NCBI GenBank assembly: GCA_023634235.1
Contig: JAMKCF010000002.1
Location: forward strand, 9,323,591-9,387,590
From: Pisaster brevispinus
Lineage: Eukaryota; Echinodermata; Asteroidea; Forcipulatida; Asteriidae
DNA: 64,000 nt
Direction: 5' to 3'
Of this stretch, positions 54,541-64,000 are shown in pieces (positions within the stretch are counted from its first letter, which is position 1; each line of letters begins with the position of its first letter). A program made the position numbers and the translations under genes. The notes beneath the pieces are model-generated. The model saw only the letters and a list, made by a program, of their open reading frames with translations, was not told the origin of the DNA and did not search any database.

Positions 54541-55436
54541 AGGGTCAACTCGGTCCGACTCCAAAGTCAACTCGGTCCCAGGTCAACTCAGCCCAAAGTC
54601 ATGAAAGTCAACTCGGTCCCATGGTCCCAGGTCAAATCAGTCTGAAGTCATCTCGGTCCAAAGTCAACTAGGTCTGAAAATTTAAATAAATTGCGGTTGA
54701 CATGGTTAATGAGGAAGTGGCGAGAAGTAATTGGCTGTATTGCGCCGATGTATCATTGCGCGCTTAACACTATGGAAACTCAGAAATTAATAATAATAAA
54801 AAAAGATGTTTCTACAGCATGATCTAGGTAAATCAAAGTGAAACACTAAACACATGGTAGAAAATGAACTTTCCTTTGCAGTTTGTGTCAGACATTTTTT
54901 TCCTTTGCAGTTTGTGTCAGACTTATTTGTTTCCTTTGCAGATCGTGTAAGACATTTTTTCTTATTCTGAAAATAAGAAAAACACATATTTAAATAGATC
55001 AAAGCAAAGTAGTACTATAATTACTAATTAAATAATAAAAAAATTAATGTTGGACAATTGAGGAAAATGTTTGGTTGAAAATAATATAAACAAAACTTTC
55101 AAGTAAACTTACGTTAAATAATAAATTGTAAAAAAATGAAGAATACAAAATCTATTTAGGGCAAAAATTAATTCAGAAAAATCTACATAGGCTTTGGAAA
55201 TTTGGTAATTTGTAGTGCTTGTTTTATCATGAAGGTAGAATTATATTTAATATTATAAGGAACATGCGTCTAATATGTTTTTACTTCGCCAATAGGGGGC
55301 CTACTCCGTTCACACCGAGTTGACTTCGGACCAAGTTGACTTCGGACCAAGATGGCTTCGGACCGAGTTGACTTCAGACCGAGTTGACTTCAGACCAAGT
55401 TGACTCGGACTGAATTGACCTCAGACCGAGTTGACC
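54541..55436. mobile_element. transposon-like element with inverted arrays of tandem repeats at its ends
   Basis: The left end (54541-54678) holds about eight diverged units of GTCAACTCGGTCC with short spacers. The right end (55309-55436) holds about seven units in the opposite sense (GGACCGAGTTGACTTC). The 630-base middle is AT-rich, has three copies of a TTCCTTTGCAG(TTTGTGT)CAGAC-like repeat near 54869-54960, and encodes no recognisable protein. Confidence 0.8.
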
Positions 55437-55454
55437 GGTACCCGTTGTTACCTA

Positions 55455-55640
55455 ACCCTCCATCCCCTTCATCCTTCCGTCAGGGGGAAGGAGGGTTGCG
55501 ATTATCCCTACCAGTTAGTTGTGCTGTTGCAAGACTTAGGTTAATCTTGGCTAGTCACGATAATCGTAACCCTCCCTCTTCTGTCGTTCATGACCGTCTG
55601 GAAGATGGAGGGTTACGATTATCGCAACTAAATCTTGGCA
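55455..55640. repeat. set of nested inverted repeats built on GGAGGGTTACGATTATCG
   Basis: CGATAATCGTAACCCTCC at about 55558 faces GGAGGGTTACGATTATCG at about 55608. A third related word, GGAGGGTTGCGATTATCC, lies at about 55492 and faces AACCCTCCATCC at about 55454. It is a compound hairpin, probably a MITE fragment. Confidence 0.7.
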
Positions 55641-56505
55641 TCATGATATCCCAATGTGGGACTGTCCCAGTATCAGGGTATCCGTATAACTTATAGAATA
55701 GAGAGCAGAACTTGAAGACTAAAGCCTGGTTCATACTTCCTGCGAGTGCGATACAAATTTTTACGTCAAAAATTAGCAACAAAAGATTAGGCTCAAGCGA
55801 CTCCTGGACTCCAGGCAACAAATCATAAGTTGGTGGCGCTCAATTCTGATTTAGCTGCAATGGGTCATTAATGAGGCAGGCGGCAGTGTGACTTTTGCAG
55901 CTTGACTCTCTTAAAACAAGGCATAGTTCCTTCAGAATTCTGGAGTCAAAAAGGTGTGAGTTGACTTGTATACAAAGTATCTTGTGAAAGGTACAAAGTG
56001 TCCAGGGTACAAAATGTCCAAAGTCACAGGGTACAAAGTGGTCTAGATACGAATTGGCCTGACACATTAAGGTGCTATATAAAGGGGTCTCACAATTCAC
56101 CTTTGTTATAAAAATAATGAGCACTTTGAGATGCGTAATGTAGTAATAGAGGGGAGTCTTTGTGTCTTGCTGACACCCTTTTTGCACACCCCCTCTTTAT
56201 CTTTTATGAAAAGGTTGGAGGTACATTGCTGTTGTTTTTGTTTTTTCTGCTGTAGTCATAGTAGTCCTAAAATCTATTTCCATTCAGTCCAATATTCTAA
56301 TCATTTTTCTCAATTTATGCTCTTGGTCCATTGTTGTAAATTATCAACAACAACAAAAAATCGTGGAAACTTGGTGGATAGTACTCAGTATCATGTATTA
56401 AATTACTTATAAAAAAAATTAATTTGTTTTAAAGGCCCCCCCCCCCATGATAAAATCGTTAATATTTTTTTTTCACTACCACCTAGAAAATACATTTCAA
56501 TCATC
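55641..56505. other. gene-free stretch upstream of MIIP
   Basis: Presumed 5' flank or first intron of MIIP. A short repeat of GGTACAAA(G/A)TG(T/G)CC occurs three times near 55988-56042. Nothing else recognised. Confidence 0.4.
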
Positions 56506-59500
56506 ATGAGTGACATGAGTGATATAGAACGACTACGAGCCCAGAACTCATCCCTTCTCAAAGTACTGGAAAAGGGACAGCACAACTTAAAGGCATCCGT
56601 CAGGTCAACAATTGCCAGTACAGGGAGTCCTTCAAACCAGCTTCCCAAAAACATCCTTCGAGAAAAGCCTGCGGAATTGAATGTCCGATTTCAAAGGTAC
56701 AAAAAGCTAAAATCAAGTACATAAAGTAACACTTTTCACTTTATATTTTTCAGAGGTAAGGGCCATTTCCTGGAGACTAATGAGCAATCCATTATACATG
56801 TAAATCCTTACTTCCTTGGCCTTTTTGCCTTCATGTGACCCAAATCCTCCAATATCAGTCCACACTTGGACTTGGAGAACATTGGAATGCCTGACCCAGT
56901 GATAAACAATTGTTATTTGGGCCTACTATCAGTCCTTCTGAATCCTTCATTTTGGCCAAGAGGAAACTTAACGGTTTGGGAGGGTAAGGGTTAAGCTTTA
57001 AGATCTCATGATAGGCAACACATTTAAGTCCATTTGCAAGATGTAAACAAGAATCAACCAAGGATACACACATGTACCTTCTTTCATTTTGGTTTCCCCG
57101 TACCGATGTGTGATGAACAAGTATCAATGCTTCCTAAGTCTTATAGAAAAAAGACAGCTTCAAATCCACAATCCCCACATTCTAGAGCAGACATGGCAGA
57201 CGTCGTAACCCCTAGACCACCAAGAGGCCAGATCATGTAATTATGTAACATCGGGTAACTGCAAACAGTTCAGAGTATCAAGTGCTCTTAAAACATCGGT
57301 GAAAGGGTAAAACCAAAATGATATTCCTAATATCCCTGAAGCTGTTATGATGTCATTTAAACAAGGGTTCAAGCACTACACGTTGTATGTTTGTGCTTTG
57401 AAAGACCATATTTGGTATTTACAATATTAGCAACCAGTACTCAGTACATCGCACACATGGAACATGACCTAAATGGTGCATGCAATATAAAGGTCAAACA
57501 ACTTTTAGACAAACAAAGTTAAATCCCTCTATTTTTTGTGAAGCAGGGATCCGCTTAACCTATCAACAGTGTCATCAATTCGACACAAGAACTCAAGTTG
57601 CCATAGGAAATGTCTTACAAGTACACCTAAGTACTCCAACCCATCAGCAGACACGTTGGAGAATTTAGACAGACCCCCAAGACCAACAACTGACCCAACG
57701 CAAACTGACACACCGAATCGATTGTACCAAAGTTTCCTGAGTGAGAGCAGTTCTGCATTTGGACATAGTCCAGAGAACTCACAGTTACAGGAAGCTGAGA
57801 AGAGCATCACAGCCTCCCGGAGACGAGGGACTTCAAAGAGTGCAAGTGGCAGGCGGAAGGGGTCAATCCAAAAGAAATCACCAAAATCTCGACCACAGAC
57901 AGCCCAACCTTCCTTTACTTCAAATCAGAATAGTCGTGGATCAAGAGCCGTCTCAGTCCAGCTCGAAACATCAAGTTTGCTTCCACCACCACTGTCTGAA
58001 AAGGAGAACATTAGGGGTCATGGGTCAAAGTACGGGTACCGGAGGCCTCTTGAGTTAGCCCATGAGGAATCTTATTACCAGTTAAACAGGGAGAGTCCGC
58101 AGGTTACAAAGGAAGGTCGGCTACAGAGAAGTTTTGCAGGACAACTTTTAGCAGATGGGAACGATCGACAACAGCCAAGAAGTCTTATTACAGCCAGACC
58201 CAAGTCAATTTTATCAACGCCAGGAACAAAACTTAGCAAGGTGCTGAACACATATTTTAAAAGAATTTTCTGAAGAAACTAAGATTTTAATATTCATTTA
58301 ATAAATGAGTATCTTAACATGTACCATATTCTTGTTCTCGTTTACTTGAAATTAATAAGATTTGAAACTTGGCATTTTAAAATATGTAAAGAATAACTAC
58401 ATGTAGTTGTAAGACCTCGTCATCCCTGGTTCTTTCCAGAACTGCCACTTCTCCTGAGAAGAAAATGCTTGGTTTATTTAGAATGTAGAAACAAACTTAT
58501 AGATAGCCAGTGTCAGAAATGTCTATGTTACTTTTCAAATAATCAACTGCAAAATTTGTAGAATTATTGTTTTGTTTTTTGTTTGATAATTTATTAATTT
58601 TCTGTTCTCATCTGTGTTTTCAGTCAAGGAACAGGGTGAGTTTCCGTGGTTCCCCAAACGCATCCATCATGTTTGGCCCAGACACAGATGTAGTCAATGA
58701 AACCCTCAGCAGCCGAACCCAACCCCTTCTTGGCTATGATTGGATAGCAGGCTTATTAGATTCAGACTACCCAACCAATGAGCAGTCAGAAGATTTCTTT
58801 GAGGAGCTGCGGCAGTTTCGGCAGGCAAACAGGGAAGAGTGCGTTCACAAGTCATTGACAGAAGAGTAAGTACTCAGCAAATATGGATTGCATGTGAGTG
58901 CATTGGCCCTGATAGTAATCACCTGATCACATGGTCAAATCTGGACTATTCCATTTTATGAGGCGAAGCTGAGTGAAATGGAAAAGTCTGTTTCACCAAG
59001 ATATTCTGCGTCTTTGCATTTGTAAAAAAAAATAAATCCTGTTTTTAAATTCAAACATAGATTCTTGTCATTTTAAAGTTTTTCACAAGAAACATCAAAT
59101 CGGCACGGAAACTCATCCGCCCACCCACACTCTGAAAACTCTTCTCCTTTTTAAAAAACTTCTAAATAATGTGGACAATGCCAGTCAAGATCATTGTGAG
59201 GGTGATGACGGGTGAATTGAGTCGATACTTTGTGTGTTGCAGGCATGTGATTTCTTCCCGAGTTCTGTATTTTTTTCTTAACCTCCTCAAGTCTTCAAAA
59301 TTTCTTGAAAGAAGTAAAGCAGACATGAAAGGGAGAGTCCACAAAGTAGATTTGTATTGCTGGTGAATGTATATTCGGTTTGCGGTAACACCATGTGTGT
59401 ATCTACTAGCTGTGTAGATTTGTTCTTAGAGAACTAGGTCTTGCTTTTTATTCTATTGCCGCGGAGTAGATTTGTGGAAATCGGGAGACTACTTTGGGAG

Positions 59501-62500
59501 ACTACTTAATTCTGAAAAGAACTGTCCAGCTTATTAGCTACTACCTGGACGGAGGGTAGGAAATCGGCCGGGACTACTACTTTAGCTTAGTGGATCGGAC
59601 CGAGGGGACTTCTCGTTATTAACTTCACTGCCGCAGAGTGAGTTCTTAATTGGTCTCAACGCTTTGACTAGCTTGCTCTAGTCATCGTCAGGAGACTGAG
59701 TCTAACTAAGAACTCACTCTGCGTCAGTGAGGTTAATAATGAGAAGTCCCCTCGATCCGATCCACTATTAAACTAAAGTAGTAGTCCTGGCCAAATTCCT
59801 ACCCTCCGCCCAGCTAGTAGCTTATAAGCTGGACAGTTCTTTTCAGAACTAAGTAGTCTCCCGAAGTAGTCTCCCGATTTCCAAAAAAACTCTGCGGTAG
59901 TAGAATAAAAAGCAAGACCTAGTTCTCTAAGAACAAATCTACACAGCTAGTAGATATACACATGGTGTTACCGCAAACCTAATATACATTGATACCTCAC
60001 CATGCAAAGCCTCAAAAAGTATATATTGCTGGTGAATTACAGAGTCTGAAACATCCAATTTGAAACATCTGGGAGGTTCCAGGTCTAGAATAATGGGGAA
60101 CTCGGGACCACTTTTGGACCCAGTTGTTTTGTTCTTTTATTTCCCACCTGTTGTTAGCTGACTTTTCATTCTGTTTTCCCACTTAATTCCAATTTTTTTT
60201 TTTTTCTGCACCTTAACCATCTATTGATTTGGTGCACTACAAATATTTGTATTATCATTAATAAAATCATTTGTTTTCAGACCAAATATCACAGCGAGTT
60301 TCCAGATGACCACCGCTGACTCTGACGAGGAGGCTGCTGATGTAGATAGACATACATGTAAGTTTATCCCAGTTGTTGGAATAGGGCATTCAACACCTAA
60401 AGGATTTAAATTTGGGATTATCAGAAGTAACACAGGAGGAGGGGATCCTCAGACCCATCACTTGAAATATTGGAACGTCCATTGGAGTGCAACTTCGTTC
60501 CCAGTGGTGTACAATCTTGACGCGCCATTTTGTTTTCTTTCCCAGAATGCCTTGCTCGATTGTAACCCCTGGCAGTGTGACTTTAAAATATCCAAATATA
60601 TTGGATATTTTAATTAGTCCTGTGGTTGATCCGTTCTGTGTTAGAGACTTCACAGAGCGCACTGTCAAAGAACGCATCAAGTCATGGAGCAACTGGCCCC
60701 TCTCATTCTTTTCGATCTTGTGATATGTCTAACTGTATGCAGTAGAGGGTGACCATGTAATAACATGATTCATTTGAAATGTATTGCATCAAAATATGAG
60801 CATTTTTACACGCATGTACTAAGTGCCCGACAAGCGCCCTACAAGCGCTTGAATGTTTTTAACAAGCGTGCACACAAAGCAGTACATTTTGGTTAGCCAA
60901 TCAGCATTGATTTTCAGTGTTTCCCTACCAGGGGTCAGCAACGAGAGGTATCGATACGGCGCGCTGCCCATGGTAGTGAGGCTGATTAGAGTGTGTCAGA
61001 CTTGGGATACCTAGGGCCTTCTCCAAACCTCGGCTTGTGCTCCAGCTTCAGTTTGGGCTCTGTATCAAATGGATCCAAATCCAGTGCTGGAGCACAAACC
61101 TAGGTTTGGAAAAGGCCCCCTAATGGGAGACTTATGGGGACACTAGGTGGCAGCAGACTTACCAGGTCGATGCATTGTTCTCGGAAAATTTGAGCATGCT
61201 CATAATTAAGTAAACAATGGAAATTTACCTGGTAAGTCTGCTGCCACCTAGGGTTCCAAAGTCTGCCATTGCATTATGGAAATAAAAAACAGCCGTTGTT
61301 ACAGGTATGACCAAGCCTTCAGGTGTGAAACATTGTAGCGAGCAGGCATGGTATTCTCCCTACTTTAATTGAATTTCCTAATTGTTTTCTTCCTCCTGTT
61401 GTCCTTTTGGGAAATAAGTTCAAGATTTTAATAGTAGTTGTTAAATTTGTATTGAGGATAAAGAATATGTTTTGTGTGTATGTTTTTATCCATACACTGA
61501 TGTGTTGAAGCACTTTATACTTTCCCAGTTTCACAAGTCTTGTGAAAAAAACCCTCAATATTATTACTCATATGGGAACCGAACCCAAGACCTTTGCCAT
61601 TCTAGAGCAGATGTCTCACCACTATAGACTACCGAGCTTAACCATTTTCTTTATCTCTGATGCATATTTTACGATTTACATTGTATTAAGTATTTTAAGA
61701 CAGCTTAAAATTAAACTGAATTTCTATGACTTAAACAGATAATTTGAAAATATAATTGCTAGCAGCAAAACAATTTTGCTGACCATAGTGAGGTTACCAG
61801 CCAAAGTACCAAGCAACATGTAACATTTGTGACTGGTATCCTGTTCATTTGGTATGTTTGCCCATAGAGAAAATGCCAAATACCATTTAAAACACCCGAG
61901 GACAAGTCAAAATTCTCTCCAAGTGGTCCAGCTGACTAGTTGAGTGTTGAAAAGCATCCCAATTTCATATGAATTATGGACTAGTGGAAAAGCTGGCGGA
62001 CTGGTAAAATGACAAGCAAACTGGTTCTGCTGGTTAGTCACTGAAAAAGTTTACCGCAAACCCTGTAGCCAAACTTTCTGCTGATGCAGCTCTGTGGAAT
62101 TGTGCCTCGTCCTTTTATCTGGTCTCGATTAGAAAAATCTGCTTCAGAATGCTGAAGGTATGGTTTCTAGTCCCCCACTTGAGGTGGCTTCTGGTGGTGT
62201 TTTTTTAGAAGTACTCAAGCTTGGGATAAGTCAGGACTTCAGGAATTAAAAATTAAGCTCCATCAGATTTTCATGAAAGCTGTAAAATTCTCATCACAGA
62301 GATAAAAGACTGGGCCCTTGTCTTGACCAAACCATTAGATTGATTTTTGAAAAGATGGAGAGAGTCTGTAAAGTGTAAATCTCAATAAAAGGTAACACCC
62401 TGTATATTCAGTTGGCTTCTCTCCAAACCACACCAAGAGGAACCTGTGGTTCAATGATTTTCAGGATTGTTCATGTCAATACAGTGTTAACCCTGAGTAC

Positions 62501-64000
62501 TGTAGGGCAAAACTAAATTGTTAATAATGAATCATGCTGTATACTTTTATATCTGGCCAGGTATTCATAACTACACATTGAACCCTCGACTGTTTGCTGT
62601 TCCTCTACATGGCACCCAGTATGGTGAGAGCTTGTGTGCGATTTGCAATGACCGACGGAAATCAACGCAGCCAGCCTCCACCTCGCCAACCTACATCCGG
62701 TAAATATTCTTTTAAAATTTCTACGTGTAGATATTGGCTTTGACTTTAATCTTGAGGCAACAAAGCAAAAAGATCAATTATTGCAATTAAGACAAAACAC
62801 TGCATGTAAATGAAATGTAAACTCGGAAATGCCTTTTAAGTTTAGAACAACTAAAGTGCCAGTAAAGGAGCTAAGGCTAACTAACTTGGGTAGCCATTAC
62901 TCGTGTTTAATTTGGATGCACAGAAGTTGACATTCGTTGCCAATAAACAACAACTAAAACTAGCAGCAAATTTCATGTGCCATTGATGAGTCTGAATTTG
63001 ATTTCATCAATTGTAAATGGGTAGTGAAAATTAAACTCCAAAAGAATGGTTAAAGTCTAGTCTTGAGTGTCTGTAAATGAAATAGAATGACTGAAACAAG
63101 TCTGACTGAGAAGAGCGAAATCATGTGTACACAAGACGAAAATAAATGCATTAATCTAAGAAGAAAACCCAAGTTTTTAAATGAAATTAAATTGTTGTAA
63201 TTGGCTTGGAAAACCTTTATCTGTCGTTGTTTCGTGGTGGTGTTTTGTGGGGTTTTTTTTTTTTTGGGGGGGTGGGGTCAAACTAGTATTGCTTATCATG
63301 GAAAATAAACTTTAACCCTCAATCTTTTATCCATCCATATGACAGTGTGAGTATTCCAAGGTCAACCCTAGCCTCGCCATACAGGATACGCCCTCATCGG
63401 AGGAAGAGCTATGATCCAACTGACTCCGTTGGACTGTCTCAGGTAAGACACATGCACTTGATTCAGTTATGGGGAAAAATCTAGACTCGATAACGAAATA
63501 TTGTATGACTAAATATCTTAAGAGCATTTTGGGCGGAGGTAAATATCAGTAAGTGGACCACACTTCGGTGTATGGGTAAAACACAAATAATATTTAACAC
63601 ACAAAAATATGTTTGAAATTGTTGCAGTACCTGCTGCTAAAATATGTAATTTGAATTGCCTCTAGCTACAGAGTAAGCTTGGTGGTCTAGTGGTAAGACA
63701 TCTGCTCTCAAATGGCAAAGGTTGTGGGTTCGAATCCCAACAGTGTAACCTGTTGGTGTTTTTTTCCACAGGACTCAGGACAGTACTGAGTAAACATGTA
63801 TATTACTTAAAGATCAACTTAAACAAAATTAACTTAACTAATTAATTAATTATTACTAAATTGTTTTTCAGTTATAGAAAAGTTGCAATTATTTTGTTCT
63901 GCTTTTTTATTTGTAGCATTGTCTTGCTGGTTGGGAGAGCTCTAAACCATCCATGCTGCCAACAGCTTCCAATATTGATCTCAAGGGCTCTGTAAACAAG
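56506..64000 (+). CDS. MIIP: migration and invasion-inhibitory protein, 8 exons, 3' end outside window
   Basis: Exons: 56506-56696, 57147-57236, 57547-58240, 58624-58865, 60281-60357, 62561-62699, 63346-63442 and 63917 to the window edge. Phases join to give 538 residues so far, open at the right end. The first 250 or so residues are Ser/Pro/Lys-rich and look disordered. The conserved part has RVSFRGSP, LLGYDWIAGLLDSD, EDFFEELRQFRQANREECVH, NPRLFAVPL, a CAIC pair, VSIPRSTL, PHRRKSYDPTDSVGLSQ and HCLAGWESS. These match the MIIP family, known in mammals for binding IGFBP2 and restraining cell migration. Vertebrate MIIP is about 390 residues, so the N-terminus is longer here. Exon 2 (90 bases, phase 2 at both ends) is the least certain. 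The exon 3 donor is a weak AAG-GTGCTG. Confidence 0.88.
58866..60280 (+). other. MIIP intron 4, filled by a foldback element
   Basis: Holds the large inverted repeat at 59366-59990. Outside it nothing is recognised. Confidence 0.6.
59366..59990. mobile_element. large foldback element, arms of about 300 bases
   Basis: The left arm starts AATGTATATTCGGTTTGCGG and the reverse complement of the right end starts AATGTATATTAGGTTTGCGG. Similarity continues through TTCTTAGAGAACTAGGTCTT, GGGAGACTACTT, AAGAACTGTCCAGCTTAT and GAGGGGACTTCTCGTTATTA to a centre near 59700. No protein is encoded. TATTGCTGGTGAAT occurs just outside the left end (about 59355) and again at about 60025, like a 14-base target duplication. 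Confidence 0.88.
60584..60612. repeat. perfect 12-base hairpin in MIIP intron 5
   Basis: TAAAATATCCAA and TTGGATATTTTA face each other across five bases. Confidence 0.75.
61010..61122. repeat. imperfect inverted repeat with 35-base arms
   Basis: GGGCCTTCTCCAAACCTCGG at 61012 and GCTTGTGCTCCAGC pair with GCTGGAGCACAAACC and TTTGGAAAAGGCCCC on the right. Adjacent to the next inverted repeat; together they may be one compound MITE. Confidence 0.75.
61144..61250. repeat. perfect 24-base inverted repeat
   Basis: The 24-base arm at 61144-61167 (starting TAGGTGGCAGCAGACTTACC) is the exact reverse complement of 61227-61250, with a 59-base spacer. Confidence 0.85.
61564..61650 (-). mobile_element. 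tRNA-derived repeat (family C), copy 1
   Basis: On the minus strand: AGTGGTGAGACATCTGCTCT, then AATGGCAAAGGT and TTGGGTTCGGTTCCC. Same words as 63670-63757. No closed acceptor stem, so it is a derived repeat and not a working tRNA gene. Confidence 0.65.
63670..63757 (+). mobile_element. tRNA-derived repeat (family C), copy 2
   Basis: GGTGGTCTAGTGGTAAGACA resembles an A box and GTGGGTTCGAATCCCAAC a B box. The acceptor stem does not pair convincingly. Lies in MIIP intron 7. Confidence 0.65.

Larger units (their letters stand above)
60358..62560 (+). other. MIIP intron 5
   Basis: Contains a perfect 12-base hairpin (60584-60612), a long imperfect inverted repeat (61010-61122), the 24-base inverted repeat at 61144-61250 and a tRNA-like repeat (61564-61650). 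Confidence 0.6.

Noticed and set aside
63670..63757. Possible functional tRNA gene
   Set aside because: A- and B-box words are present but the acceptor stem does not pair, and a related copy at 61564 shows it is a repeat.

Overview
The window is animal nuclear DNA. It has intron-split genes with GT/AG splice sites, AT-rich intergenic DNA, and many short interspersed repeats, foldback elements and microsatellites. The encoded proteins are metazoan, and the dense tRNA-derived SINEs and palindromic MITEs suggest a marine invertebrate deuterostome, most likely an echinoderm. That assignment is inference; no species can be named from the sequence alone. There is no sign of operons, phage, CRISPR or bacterial DNA.

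Layout. (1) 1-18.8 kb is gene-poor. It holds one coding exon of a class A G-protein-coupled receptor (minus strand, 2873-3826), a cluster of three SINE copies (1.35-2.48 kb), a palindromic foldback element (7747-8080), three related hAT-like elements (about 9.0, 14.9 and 16.1 kb) and a decayed L1/Tx1-type LINE (10.34-12.96 kb, minus) with a long (TTTG)n tract at its 3' side. (2) 18.8-33.55 kb is a 14-exon minus-strand gene for a PR/SET-domain C2H2 zinc-finger protein of about 1,120 residues; all exon phases join without a break. (3) 33.95-41.65 kb is PSMB6, the proteasome beta1 subunit, plus strand, six exons, 233 residues. It is head-to-head with the zinc-finger gene, with about 0.4 kb between the two start codons. 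(4) 42-49.9 kb is a gene-free convergent interval. (5) 49.9-53.4 kb is XXYLT1 (minus, two coding exons, 604 residues), carrying an unusual Gln/His/Ala-rich stem. (6) 53.4-56.5 kb holds a transposon-like element whose ends are inverted arrays of short tandem repeats. (7) 56.5-64.0 kb is MIIP (plus, eight exons, cut off by the window end), with a large foldback element in one intron.

The genes are unrelated housekeeping and regulatory loci: protein turnover, transcription control, Notch-type EGF-repeat glycosylation, cell-migration control and signalling. They do not form a pathway. The only plausible functional coupling is the shared promoter interval between PSMB6 and the zinc-finger gene. 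I found no evidence of a new biological system. The most unusual items are the repeat architectures: inverted tandem-array ends, a foldback with single-arm relatives in two other genes, and long near-perfect hairpins.
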